From Lachnospiraceae bacterium (GTDB taxonomy: Bacteria; Bacillota; Clostridia; Lachnospirales; Lachnospiraceae): 5,276 nt of DNA. The stretch spans positions 1-5,276 of the forward strand of contig JAFSBP010000350.1 of assembly GCA_017437205.1 (NCBI GenBank), in the 5' to 3' direction. A program made the position numbers and the translations under genes. The first letter of the stretch is position 1. Each line of letters opens with the position of its first letter. The notes under the pieces were generated by a model that saw only the letters and a program-made list of their open reading frames with translations, made no database searches and was not told the origin of the DNA. This document shows, piece after piece, positions 1 to 5,276 of this stretch.

Positions 1-32
1 ACAATCATATCACTTATTTTTTGCTTTCACAT

Positions 33-119
33 ACTACACAAACTACACAGAATACAGTACACGAGTTTTGCGTGTAGTCTCTATAAAATAACCCTTCAGC
101 GACTACACAAACTACACTG
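33..119. repeat. ACTACAC repeat cluster, candidate operator region
   Basis: A 16-bp sequence, ACTACACAAACTACAC, occurs identically at 33-48 and 102-117. Each copy is itself two ACTACAC units with a 9-bp period. Between them lie a further TACAC (58-62) and an inverted GTGTAGTC (72-79), which is complementary to GACTACAC at 101-108. TACACG (58-63) and CGTGTA (71-76) form a second inverted repeat that shares the middle arm. The cluster lies just past the stop codon of the LysR gene. Inference: these are binding sites for a regulator of a gene left of the window, or a leader with alternative hairpins. No coding sequence is seen in 1-123. Confidence 0.5.
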
Positions 120-123
120 CTTT

Positions 124-1056
124 TTAATCACGAGTTATCATCAGTTCCCTGCACGCCGTTGACAGATACTTATTTTTCTTATACATCAGATAAAGCTCTC
201 TGTCACAAAACCCGGTATCCGGCTGATAGAGGGTGATTTCCTCGCAGGGTTCCACATACTTTATGATCGTGTCGGTCAAAAAGCAGGCGCCGAGACCACT
301 TTTCGCAAAGCTGATGGAAGTCATCAGCTGATCAAATTCAAAGCATATCTTCGGAGAAATGTGGCTTTCCACAAAAATATTGTGCGACATTTGCCTCATC
401 TTGTTGCCGCTTTTTAGCAGAATAAACTTCTCATCCCTCAGTGCGCTGATGGGAAGCTTCGGAAGCGCATCATAATCACAGCGACCACTCTTTATCACTT
501 CCGCAGGAATCTGATACTCCCGGTAACGTTCATTCACTTCATTTTCCTTAGGCACACCAATCAGAATATGCTCCTTAAACAGCAAAATATATTCATAATC
601 CGGATCATGGGTCAGCGCGTTATCGATAGCTAGATCCAACAGACCGCTCTCCAGCTTTTCACGCAGAACCGTGGACTGCTCCACCAGAATCTGCATCTCT
701 ATCTCCGGATATTTTTTCCCGAACTTTTTTAACACCTCCGGCAACAGATTTGAGACGATAAACGTTGTCCCTCCCAGAAGTATACTCCCTTTGCGCAAAT
801 TGATCAGATCATCCACTTCGCATTCCAGGTTCTTTTGGATCACCAAAATCTCCTGCACTGCCTTGATGTACTTCATTCCCAGCTCAGTTGGGGTGACCTC
901 TTTTCCTCCGCGGTCAAAGATCGGATACCCCAACTCGATCTCCAGCTTTTTTATGGCACCGGAGAGTGCCGGCTGGGAAACATATAGTTTCTGCGCCGCT
1001 TTGGTAAATGATTTTTCCTCATATACGGTATATACATAGTGCATGTGATTAAACAT
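124..1056 (-). CDS. LysR-family transcriptional regulator
   Basis: This 310-residue protein has the length and two-part layout of LysR-type regulators. Residues 2-61 form the winged helix-turn-helix; the signature SFTKAAQKLYVSQPALSGAI (16-35) is followed by the wing around GYPIFDRGGKEVTPTELG. A linker helix (about 62-88) leads to the effector-binding periplasmic-binding-protein-like domain (about 90-300), which starts with the typical GSILLGGT and contains the late FAKSGLGACFL segment. The start was placed at the third codon of the longer reading: GAGGAG directly abuts the ATG at 1062 but lies 6 nt from the ATG at 1056. The gene is divergent from the DUF4392 gene and shares its promoter region, so it probably controls that gene and itself, with a small acid or amino acid as effector. 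The family assignment is secure; effector and target are inferred. No clear terminator follows it inside the window. Confidence 0.95.
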   Translation of the reverse strand: MFNHMHYVYTVYEEKSFTKAAQKLYVSQPALSGAIKKLEIELGYPIFDRGGKEVTPTELGMKYIKAVQEILVIQKNLECEVDDLINLRKGSILLGGTTFIVSNLLPEVLKKFGKKYPEIEMQILVEQSTVLREKLESGLLDLAIDNALTHDPDYEYILLFKEHILIGVPKENEVNERYREYQIPAEVIKSGRCDYDALPKLPISALRDEKFILLKSGNKMRQMSHNIFVESHISPKICFEFDQLMTSISFAKSGLGACFLTDTIIKYVEPCEEITLYQPDTGFCDRELYLMYKKNKYLSTACRELMITRD

Positions 1057-1062
1057 TGGCAT

Positions 1063-1068
1063 CTCCTC
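1063..1068 (-). promoter_or_regulatory. Ribosome binding site of the LysR gene
   Basis: On the minus strand this reads GAGGAG. It touches the ATG at 1062 with no spacer but is 6 nt from the in-frame ATG at 1056, which favours the shorter start. Confidence 0.7.
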
Positions 1069-1081
1069 ATAAGTGTTTTTA

Positions 1082-1116
1082 TATAATCAACATCTTTATT
1101 ATCGAATTTGATTATA
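1082..1116. promoter_or_regulatory. Perfect 9-bp inverted repeat, candidate LysR operator
   Basis: TATAATCAA (1082-1090) and TTGATTATA (1108-1116) are exact reverse complements separated by 17 nt. A third copy with one mismatch, TAAAATCAA, is at 1131-1139. The right arm is also promoter DNA for both flanking genes, and the left arm lies in the leader of the LysR transcript. It is a good candidate site for the adjacent LysR regulator. Because the arms also resemble -10 and -35 hexamers, part of the symmetry could come from the promoters alone. Confidence 0.5.
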
Positions 1117-1136
1117 CGCTCATGTTCTGCTAAAAT
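1108..1136 (+). promoter_or_regulatory. Sigma-A-type promoter of the DUF4392 gene
   Basis: A -35 element TTGATT (1108-1113) is separated by exactly 17 nt from a -10 element TAAAAT (1131-1136). Transcription would start near 1143, giving a leader of about 28 nt with GAGAGG at 1157-1162, 8 nt before the ATG at 1171. The promoter coincides with the oppositely oriented LysR promoter. Confidence 0.6.
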
Positions 1137-1139
1137 CAA
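1111..1139 (-). promoter_or_regulatory. Sigma-A-type promoter of the LysR gene
   Basis: Read on the minus strand, -35 TTGATT (1139-1134) is followed after 17 nt by a consensus -10 TATAAT (1116-1111). Its -10 overlaps the -35 of the rightward promoter and its -35 overlaps that promoter's -10, so RNA polymerase could occupy only one at a time. Transcription would start near 1104. Confidence 0.6.
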
Positions 1140-1170
1140 CACTATAAGACAAACTAGAGAGGAAAAACAT

Positions 1171-2238
1171 ATGACACAGCAAGAATTAACCGTTTTGAAT
1201 CTCGGTCAAAGCCTGGACGACCTCGCCAATTTGGATCCGAGAGGATACGGTGTATGCAAAATACTTTATCATGCGGCGAGAGAATATACCGGCGCGCCCT
1301 TATGCATGAACGCTGCCACACAGCTGATAGGCGCTGTGAATGACGGCGATTTCGTATATATTATGACAGGTTTCGTTCTTCGTCCATACAAAAAGGCAGA
1401 GATGGACGGTATCGTGAGTACCATGCTCCTCTGCCGCGCATTGGTAAAAGCATTCAATGCGAAGCCGGTGGTCATCTGCCCGGAAGATAACCAAAAAGCA
1501 GTGGAGCAATTGTCCGCCTGCGTCGGGCTTCATCTCTTTGAAGATTTAAATGCACTCCGCGAAATCCCGGTCTCAATGGGCGTGGTTTACTTTACGAAAG
1601 ACTCCTGCGAGGCCAAAGCCCAAGCCGACGCACTCATCAAAACGGCCATGCCCTCCGCTGTCATCAGTATCGAATGTCCCGGTGCAAACGAAAAAGGACA
1701 GTATCACAACGCAGTGGGCCTTAATGTCACCGAATTGGAAGCGAAACAGGATGTTCTTTTTGAAAAGCTTCAGGAACTTCACGTACTAAACATTGCCATC
1801 GGAGACCTTGGCAACGAGATCGGTATGGGTACCATCAGCGAAACCTTAAAGCGCTCAATCCCCTATGCCGGAGAAAACGGGTGCAATTGCGGCTGCGGTG
1901 GAGGAATCGCAGCGAAAACCAAAGCCGACCACCTGATCACCGCCACCGTGTCCGACTGGGGCTGCTACGCGATGATCGCCGCCCTCGCATATCTTCGGGG
2001 CAATGCAGAAATCATGCATACCCCGGAACTGGAGAAGGAGGTGCTGATCAACGCCAGCAAGAGCGGTATGATCGATATGTACGGCTGGCTCATCCCCGCC
2101 GTGGACGGCTTCAACCTTGAACTAAATGTGTCTATTGTCTCCCTCATGGGCGAGTTGGTGAAAAGTGCATTGAATTTGAGAACGACCTGCAAGGGATGGT
2201 TTGAAAAGGTAAATGAACTTGGGTATTTTGAGTCATAA
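1171..2238 (+). CDS. DUF4392 / D-glutamate cyclase-like C-terminal domain protein
   Basis: A 355-residue soluble protein with no signal peptide or membrane segment, recognised as the DUF4392 domain found at the C-terminus of vertebrate D-glutamate cyclase (DGLUCY), which converts D-glutamate to 5-oxo-D-proline. Visible signatures are IECPGANEKGQYHN (167-180), GDLGNEIGMG (211-220) and the TVSDWGCYAM segment (259-268). An N-terminal half (about 20-160) has alternating strand/helix character. Residues 238-245 read CNCGCGGG, three cysteines spaced CxCxC just before the ADHLI strand. The partner DUF1445 hydro-lyase-like domain of the animal enzyme is absent here and from the neighbouring genes. 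ATG at 1171 was chosen over the upstream TTG (1108) because GAGAGG lies 8 nt before it and the TTG is part of the promoter. The gene is monocistronic and divergent from a LysR gene that probably regulates it. Family call is firm; D-glutamate as substrate is inference. Confidence 0.85.
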   Translation: MTQQELTVLNLGQSLDDLANLDPRGYGVCKILYHAAREYTGAPLCMNAATQLIGAVNDGDFVYIMTGFVLRPYKKAEMDGIVSTMLLCRALVKAFNAKPVVICPEDNQKAVEQLSACVGLHLFEDLNALREIPVSMGVVYFTKDSCEAKAQADALIKTAMPSAVISIECPGANEKGQYHNAVGLNVTELEAKQDVLFEKLQELHVLNIAIGDLGNEIGMGTISETLKRSIPYAGENGCNCGCGGGIAAKTKADHLITATVSDWGCYAMIAALAYLRGNAEIMHTPELEKEVLINASKSGMIDMYGWLIPAVDGFNLELNVSIVSLMGELVKSALNLRTTCKGWFEKVNELGYFES

Positions 2239-2243
2239 CACGC

Positions 2244-2274
2244 AAAAACGGAGACCCCACGTTGAGGATCCCCG
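2244..2274 (-). terminator. Intrinsic terminator of the rRNA methyltransferase gene
   Basis: Read on the minus strand, CGGGGATCCT pairs with GGGGTCTCCG across a 6-nt loop (CAACGT), giving a 10-bp stem with three G-U wobbles, followed at once by TTTTT. It starts 28 nt past the methyltransferase stop. On the plus strand the wobbles become A-C mismatches and no T-run follows, so it should work in one direction only. Confidence 0.75.
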
Positions 2275-2301
2275 CATATATTCCATCCTTTTGCTCTTGT
2301 G

Positions 2302-3558
2302 TCAGTTTCCTGCCCGCCCCAAGAGACATACCACTTCTGTCGCTTCCGTGCCAGGGAACATATCCACAGGCACAATTTTTTTCGCCCGATAACCGATTTT
2401 CTTCAATCCCTCAAGGTCTCTGGCCAGCGTCTCCGGTTCACAGGATACATAGACGATCCGCTTCGGCTTCATCACCGACAAACTGCGGATGAACGCCTCA
2501 CTGCTGCCGGTTCTGGGCGGATCCATGAGAACCACGTCGGCCCGTTCACTGGCGGCCGCCAGTTCCTCCATATATTCGCCAGCGTCCCCGCACACGAAAG
2601 AGATGTTCTTCACTTCATTGGCCTTCGCGTTTCCGATGGCATCACGCACCGCCGCTTTGTTCAGCTCCACGCCGATCACGGCTCCTGCCTTATCCGCCGC
2701 AATGATTCCGATGGTGCCAACACCGCAGTAAGCGTCGATTACCCGCTCTTTTCCGGTCAAGCCTGCCAGTTCGATGGCAGTACCGTACAACACTTCCGTC
2801 TGCACGGAATTGATCTGATAGAAGGAGTGCGGAGAAATACGGAACCGTTTTCCGCACAGCTCGTCCTCAATGTAACCTTTGCCCCAGAGGACGGTATTTT
2901 GCTCACCCAGCACCATGCTGGTGAATTTATCGTTGTAGTTTAACACAATCGTGGTGATCTCCGGATGTTTTTCCCGAAGCACACGGATAAAATTATTCTT
3001 TCCGGGGAAGACCTTCGTCGCCACCACTAAAACTACCATCACCTGTCCTGTCTGATGAGCGGTACGGATCAATACGTGGCGCAGAAAGCCTCTGCCGGTG
3101 TTTTCATTGTACGCGGTCAGGTGAAATGAAGGCATCAAATCACGGATCGTACAGAGTATCCGGTTCGCTGTCTCGTTTTCCAGCTTACAGGAATTGATCG
3201 GCACAATGCGATGTGTACTCTCCTCGTAGGTGCCCGCAATGATTTTCCCCTTTCGGTCGGTCCCAAAGGCCCAATGAACCTTATTCCGATAATGCCATGG
3301 GGATCCTTTCATTCCGATGATGGGGTCCAGCTTACCAACGGGCTTAAGAAGTTCCGTCACTCTCTTCTGCTTATTCGCAAGCTGCTCCTCATAGGAAAGA
3401 TTTAAAAGGGTACAACCTCCGCAACGTCCGAAGGCTGGGCAGAGTTTAGATTGCTGGGAAACAGGGGGTTCCGGCTTCGCAGTCTGTTTCTTTTCTGTGG
3501 CGGCTTTTTGACCAGCCGTCTGTTTATGTTGATATGAAGCTTTCCATTCTCGCTGCAT
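2302..3558 (-). CDS. rlmD: 23S rRNA (uracil-C5)-methyltransferase, RlmD/RlmCD (RumA) family
   Basis: A 418-residue SAM-dependent enzyme that methylates C5 of a uracil in 23S rRNA. Four Fe-S ligands are visible: Cys40, Cys46 and Cys49 in CPAFGRCGGC, and Cys124 in INSC. The catalytic domain has SPHSFYQIN (242-250), the SAM loop DAYCGVGTIG (275-284), the acidic GVELN strand end (296-300), DPPRTG (346-351), the nucleophile Cys373 in VSCEP and the general-base Glu408 near the C-terminus. The N-terminal TRAM domain of E. coli RlmD is missing; instead residues 1-38 are a Lys/Gln-rich, probably disordered tail. Firmicute enzymes of this kind (RlmCD) can modify both U747 and U1939, so the exact target is open. 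ATG at 3558 is chosen over a TTG at 3618 because AAGGAG lies 6 nt upstream and the TTG precedes the predicted transcription start. Single gene with its own promoter and terminator. Confidence 0.93.
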   Translation of the reverse strand: MQREWKASYQHKQTAGQKAATEKKQTAKPEPPVSQQSKLCPAFGRCGGCTLLNLSYEEQLANKQKRVTELLKPVGKLDPIIGMKGSPWHYRNKVHWAFGTDRKGKIIAGTYEESTHRIVPINSCKLENETANRILCTIRDLMPSFHLTAYNENTGRGFLRHVLIRTAHQTGQVMVVLVVATKVFPGKNNFIRVLREKHPEITTIVLNYNDKFTSMVLGEQNTVLWGKGYIEDELCGKRFRISPHSFYQINSVQTEVLYGTAIELAGLTGKERVIDAYCGVGTIGIIAADKAGAVIGVELNKAAVRDAIGNAKANEVKNISFVCGDAGEYMEELAAASERADVVLMDPPRTGSSEAFIRSLSVMKPKRIVYVSCEPETLARDLEGLKKIGYRAKKIVPVDMFPGTEATEVVCLLGRAGN

Positions 3559-3564
3559 TATATT

Positions 3565-3570
3565 CTCCTT
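3565..3570 (-). promoter_or_regulatory. Ribosome binding site of the rRNA methyltransferase gene
   Basis: The minus strand reads AAGGAG, 6 nt before the ATG at 3558. This sets the start 20 codons downstream of the first possible TTG start at 3618. Confidence 0.8.
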
Positions 3571-3606
3571 TGCATGGCGTTCTCTGTTATCGTTGTTCTC
3601 ATATAT

Positions 3607-3635
3607 TTTATACTCCAAAACTCCAAAAATAGCAA
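3607..3635 (-). promoter_or_regulatory. Sigma-A-type promoter of the rRNA methyltransferase gene
   Basis: On the minus strand, TTGCTA (3635-3630) is followed after exactly 17 nt by TATAAA (3612-3607). Transcription would begin near 3600, leaving a leader of about 40 nt. The spacer contains a tandem 8-bp repeat (ACTCCAAA on the plus strand, 3612-3619 and 3620-3627) of unknown meaning. Confidence 0.6.
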
Positions 3636-3662
3636 ATTGTTTTTAGAGAACTGGAATAAGCA

Positions 3663-3691
3663 TTGACAGGGGAGGTCCTTTATGCTAAATA
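3663..3691 (+). promoter_or_regulatory. Candidate promoter of the oxidoreductase gene
   Basis: A consensus -35 TTGACA (3663-3668) is followed after 17 nt by TAAATA (3686-3691), a poor -10 (three of six matches) helped by an extended TGC just upstream (3683-3685). Transcription would start near 3697. This reading is incompatible with translation of the short ORF at 3682-3720. Confidence 0.5.
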
Positions 3692-3720
3692 GAAGAAAAG
3701 AATGCCTACTCACAATATAA
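3669..3720 (+). other. Possible 12-codon leader ORF with its own ribosome binding site
   Basis: GGGGAGG (3669-3675) lies 6 nt before an ATG at 3682. The frame encodes MLNRRKECLLTI and stops with TAA at 3718-3720, which overlaps the AAAGGAG of the next gene (3719-3725). That arrangement would suit translational coupling. The peptide shows no run of any one amino acid, and the nearby TTGACA promoter would start transcription downstream of its ATG, so it may be chance. Confidence 0.25.
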
Positions 3721-3732
3721 AGGAGAATTCTT

Positions 3733-4680
3733 ATGTCCATCCACTACGGAATTATCAGCACTTCATCCATCACGCCCCGTTTCATAGCGGCAGCCCGAAG
3801 CTCCAAGGACAGTCAGGTCCTGGCTCTGGCCTCCAGAGATTTAAAAAAGGCCCGGGAAAAAGCGGACCAGTGGCAGATCCCCCGGGCATACGGAAGCTAC
3901 GAGGACCTTATGGAGGATCCCGATATTCAAATTATCTACATTTCTACCATCAACAGTCTCCACTACACCTATGCTCGCATGGCCCTGGAAACCGGCCATC
4001 ACGTGCTCTGTGAGAAACCCTTCACCCTGTCGGAGGAGGAATCCCGGGATCTCTTTTCCCTTGCAAAAGAAAAAAAACTCTTTCTCATGGAGGCCGAAAA
4101 GGTGGTATTTCTCCCTGTCATGCAGGAAATCAAGGCCCGCATAAAGGCCGGCGAACTGGGACGCATCACCATGGCAGATTTCTCAAGCTCCTTTGATCCG
4201 GGCTACAACAACTGGTTTTTCGACGCCTCCAAGGGCGGCGGACCCTTCTACGGCAACGCCATCTACAGCCTTCAGCTCCTGATGTACCTGTTTGACTGCC
4301 CGGTTTCCAAGGCTTCCGGCATATGCACCATGTCCCCCTCCGGCGTGGAGGATCAGTTTGTCATCAACATGCTTCTGGAGAACGGACTTCTGGCTGTCAA
4401 CAAAACCAGCATCACGGCCCAGACCAAACACACCGCTTATCTGTACGGTGAAAAGGGATATGTGGAAATCCCCTCCTACTGGAAAGCAAGAGAAGCCACC
4501 ATCCATCATTCCGAAGGCACCAAGGAAACCTTGTCCTACCCCTGCGACCACGAGCTGGTCTACGAGATCGACCACGTGGCTGAGTGCATCCAAAAGGGCC
4601 TTACGGAAAGCCCGGTCATGACCGAGGAGATGACCGTGTCTGCAATTCGGATCCTGAATGAGATCAAAAGAAGCTTTTAA
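3733..4680 (+). CDS. Gfo/Idh/MocA-family NAD(P)-dependent oxidoreductase
   Basis: A 315-residue cytoplasmic protein with an N-terminal Rossmann fold (about 1-120) and a C-terminal alpha/beta substrate domain (about 125-315), as in glucose-fructose oxidoreductase and dimeric dihydrodiol dehydrogenase. Supporting motifs are the ISTINSLHYTYA segment (70-81), the catalytic-lysine motif CEKPF (93-97, Lys95), MEAEKVVFLP (119-128), GELGRI (140-145) and GGGPFYGNAIYSLQ (168-181). Two features are unusual. The cofactor loop usually read as GxGxxA/G is GIISTSSIT (6-14). The Asp of the common GGGxxxDxGxY motif is Gly174, although Tyr178 is kept. AAGGAG lies 7 nt before the ATG, so the start is firm. It is monocistronic, divergent from the rRNA methyltransferase gene, and ends in a strong terminator. 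The family is certain; the substrate (a sugar, inositol or diol derivative in relatives) is unknown, and loss of the Asp may mean altered chemistry. Confidence 0.93.
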   Translation: MSIHYGIISTSSITPRFIAAARSSKDSQVLALASRDLKKAREKADQWQIPRAYGSYEDLMEDPDIQIIYISTINSLHYTYARMALETGHHVLCEKPFTLSEEESRDLFSLAKEKKLFLMEAEKVVFLPVMQEIKARIKAGELGRITMADFSSSFDPGYNNWFFDASKGGGPFYGNAIYSLQLLMYLFDCPVSKASGICTMSPSGVEDQFVINMLLENGLLAVNKTSITAQTKHTAYLYGEKGYVEIPSYWKAREATIHHSEGTKETLSYPCDHELVYEIDHVAECIQKGLTESPVMTEEMTVSAIRILNEIKRSF

Positions 4681-4703
4681 CGCAGAAATTTTTGCGTTCT
4701 ATA

Positions 4704-4731
4704 AAAATGAGGGAGTTTCCTCCCTCATTTT
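4704..4731. terminator. Bidirectional intrinsic terminator between convergent genes
   Basis: A perfect 12-bp inverted repeat, AAAATGAGGGAG (4704-4715) and CTCCCTCATTTT (4720-4731), encloses a 4-nt loop. The symmetric A-run and T-run give each strand a hairpin ending in U residues. It begins 24 nt after the oxidoreductase stop and 33 nt past the stop of the opposing membrane protein gene, so it can serve both. Confidence 0.9.
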
Positions 4732-4763
4732 ACAAAAACCTATAATTTGGCCAATGACACTTG

Positions 4764-5276
4764 TCAGTCCTCATTCTTCACCTTCGCATATGTTTCCAGT
4801 ACCGGTGCGATAAGGAACGCCACGATACCTGCGGTAAATCCGCCGTTATACAGGCAGAAGCCGCCGTGCAGAAGCGGTACGGAAGTAACTAAGAACGCAT
4901 GCATCATTCCTGCGATCACTCCGGCAACAAAGCCATACTTTCCGGCTACCGGTGCCAGACCACTGGCGAAGCACATACCTACCAGAATTCCCTGAGTGGT
5001 CAGCGTCCAACTCTGTGCATCTACCACGCCGGTTGCGTACAGAGTGAACGGCAGGAGGGAAGCTACCGCGTAACCGATCATAATCGGGAACACGTTTCTG
5101 GGATGAACGCCCTGTGCAAAGAACGCGCACATACACATGATCGCGCCCATCGTCGCTCCGGTGAACTTCGCTCCGGTAAACACCAGCTCTCCGTCAACCA
5201 AAGTCATGCCCTGCACGAAGAAGAAATAGCCGAGAACGAACAATCCATAGAGTCCCATATTGACCAGAGTCGCGGG
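4764..5276 (-). CDS. DUF1576-like integral membrane protein, C-terminal part (5' end outside window)
   Basis: The frame is open to the right edge of the window (the last 170 codons plus stop are present), so the start is outside; the Met codon at 5258 is internal. The fragment is mostly hydrophobic, with about six likely membrane segments at fragment residues 7-26, 37-55, 61-84, 94-112, 114-136 and 144-161, and a short charged tail (AKVKNED). The ending LLHGGFCLYNGGFTAGIVAF with glycine-rich helices resembles the DUF1576 family of Firmicute membrane proteins, usually around 430-450 residues, whose function is not known. Two segments look alike (MCMCAFFAQGVHPRNVFPIM and GMCFASGLAPVAGKYGFVAG), suggesting an internal repeat and possibly a transport role. 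That role is inference, and the family call is from memory of motifs. Confidence 0.7.
   Translation of the reverse strand, partial: PATLVNMGLYGLFVLGYFFFVQGMTLVDGELVFTGAKFTGATMGAIMCMCAFFAQGVHPRNVFPIMIGYAVASLLPFTLYATGVVDAQSWTLTTQGILVGMCFASGLAPVAGKYGFVAGVIAGMMHAFLVTSVPLLHGGFCLYNGGFTAGIVAFLIAPVLETYAKVKNED

Noticed and set aside
33..119. CRISPR array
   Set aside because: There are only two 16-bp copies, themselves tandem repeats, with no regular spacers and no cas genes.
1057..1062. Upstream ATG as start of the LysR gene
   Set aside because: The GAGGAG binding site directly abuts it with no spacer; the ATG six bases further in is correctly spaced.
1082..1140. A definite LysR T-N11-A box
   Set aside because: The stretch is so AT-rich that many registers fit; only the 9-bp inverted repeat is specific enough to report.
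1108..1170. TTG at 1108 as start of the DUF4392 gene
   Set aside because: It forms part of the predicted -35 box and has no binding site; ATG at 1171 has one at 8 nt.
2299..2943. Long plus-strand open frame antisense to the methyltransferase gene
   Set aside because: It lies wholly within a gene with clear catalytic motifs, its protein resembles no family, and it has no binding site.
3559..3618. N-terminal extension of the methyltransferase from TTG at 3618
   Set aside because: It has no suitable binding site, overlaps the -10 box, and the 20 extra residues match nothing in the family.
4183..4593. Minus-strand open frame within the oxidoreductase gene
   Set aside because: It is a shadow of a well-supported coding frame, rich in Gly/Val as expected from antisense reading.
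4681..4696. CGCAGAAATTTTTGCG as a separate terminator hairpin
   Set aside because: The near-palindrome leaves no room for a loop, is AT-rich in the middle, and the strong hairpin at 4704-4731 accounts for termination.

Overview
The window looks like chromosomal DNA of a low-to-moderate-GC Gram-positive anaerobe, most likely a clostridium of the Lachnospiraceae type. This is inferred from strong AAGGAG-type ribosome binding sites, sigma-A-like promoters with 17-nt spacers, tight intergenic gaps, an Fe-S cluster rRNA methyltransferase without a TRAM domain, and a DUF1576-type membrane protein. No rRNA, tRNA, insertion sequence, phage gene or CRISPR array is visible, and no gene-free stretch exceeds 300 bases.

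Five genes alternate strictly in strand (-, +, -, +, -), so each appears to be its own transcription unit. From the left: 1-123 is an untranslated stretch with repeated ACTACAC motifs. A LysR-type regulator (124-1056, -) is divergent from a D-glutamate-cyclase-like DUF4392 gene (1171-2238, +). The 23S rRNA uracil-C5 methyltransferase gene (2302-3558, -) converges on that gene across a terminator. It is in turn divergent from a Gfo/Idh/MocA-family oxidoreductase (3733-4680, +). That oxidoreductase converges, across a bidirectional terminator, on the C-terminal part of a DUF1576-like integral membrane protein (4764-5276, -), which runs off the right edge.

The regulator and the DUF4392 gene are the clearest functional pair. 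Their 114-bp gap holds two fully superposed, face-to-face promoters built from three copies of one 9-bp element, the classic setting for a LysR regulator controlling itself and its divergent target. By family, the target would act on D-glutamate or a related acid. The rRNA methyltransferase is housekeeping. The oxidoreductase has lost the usual glycine motif and a conserved active-site position, so its substrate cannot be guessed.

No wholly new multi-gene system is evident. The best leads are the superposed promoter architecture, the stand-alone cyclase-like protein with a CxCxC cluster, the divergent oxidoreductase with a possible 12-codon leader ORF, and the ACTACAC repeat array at the left edge.
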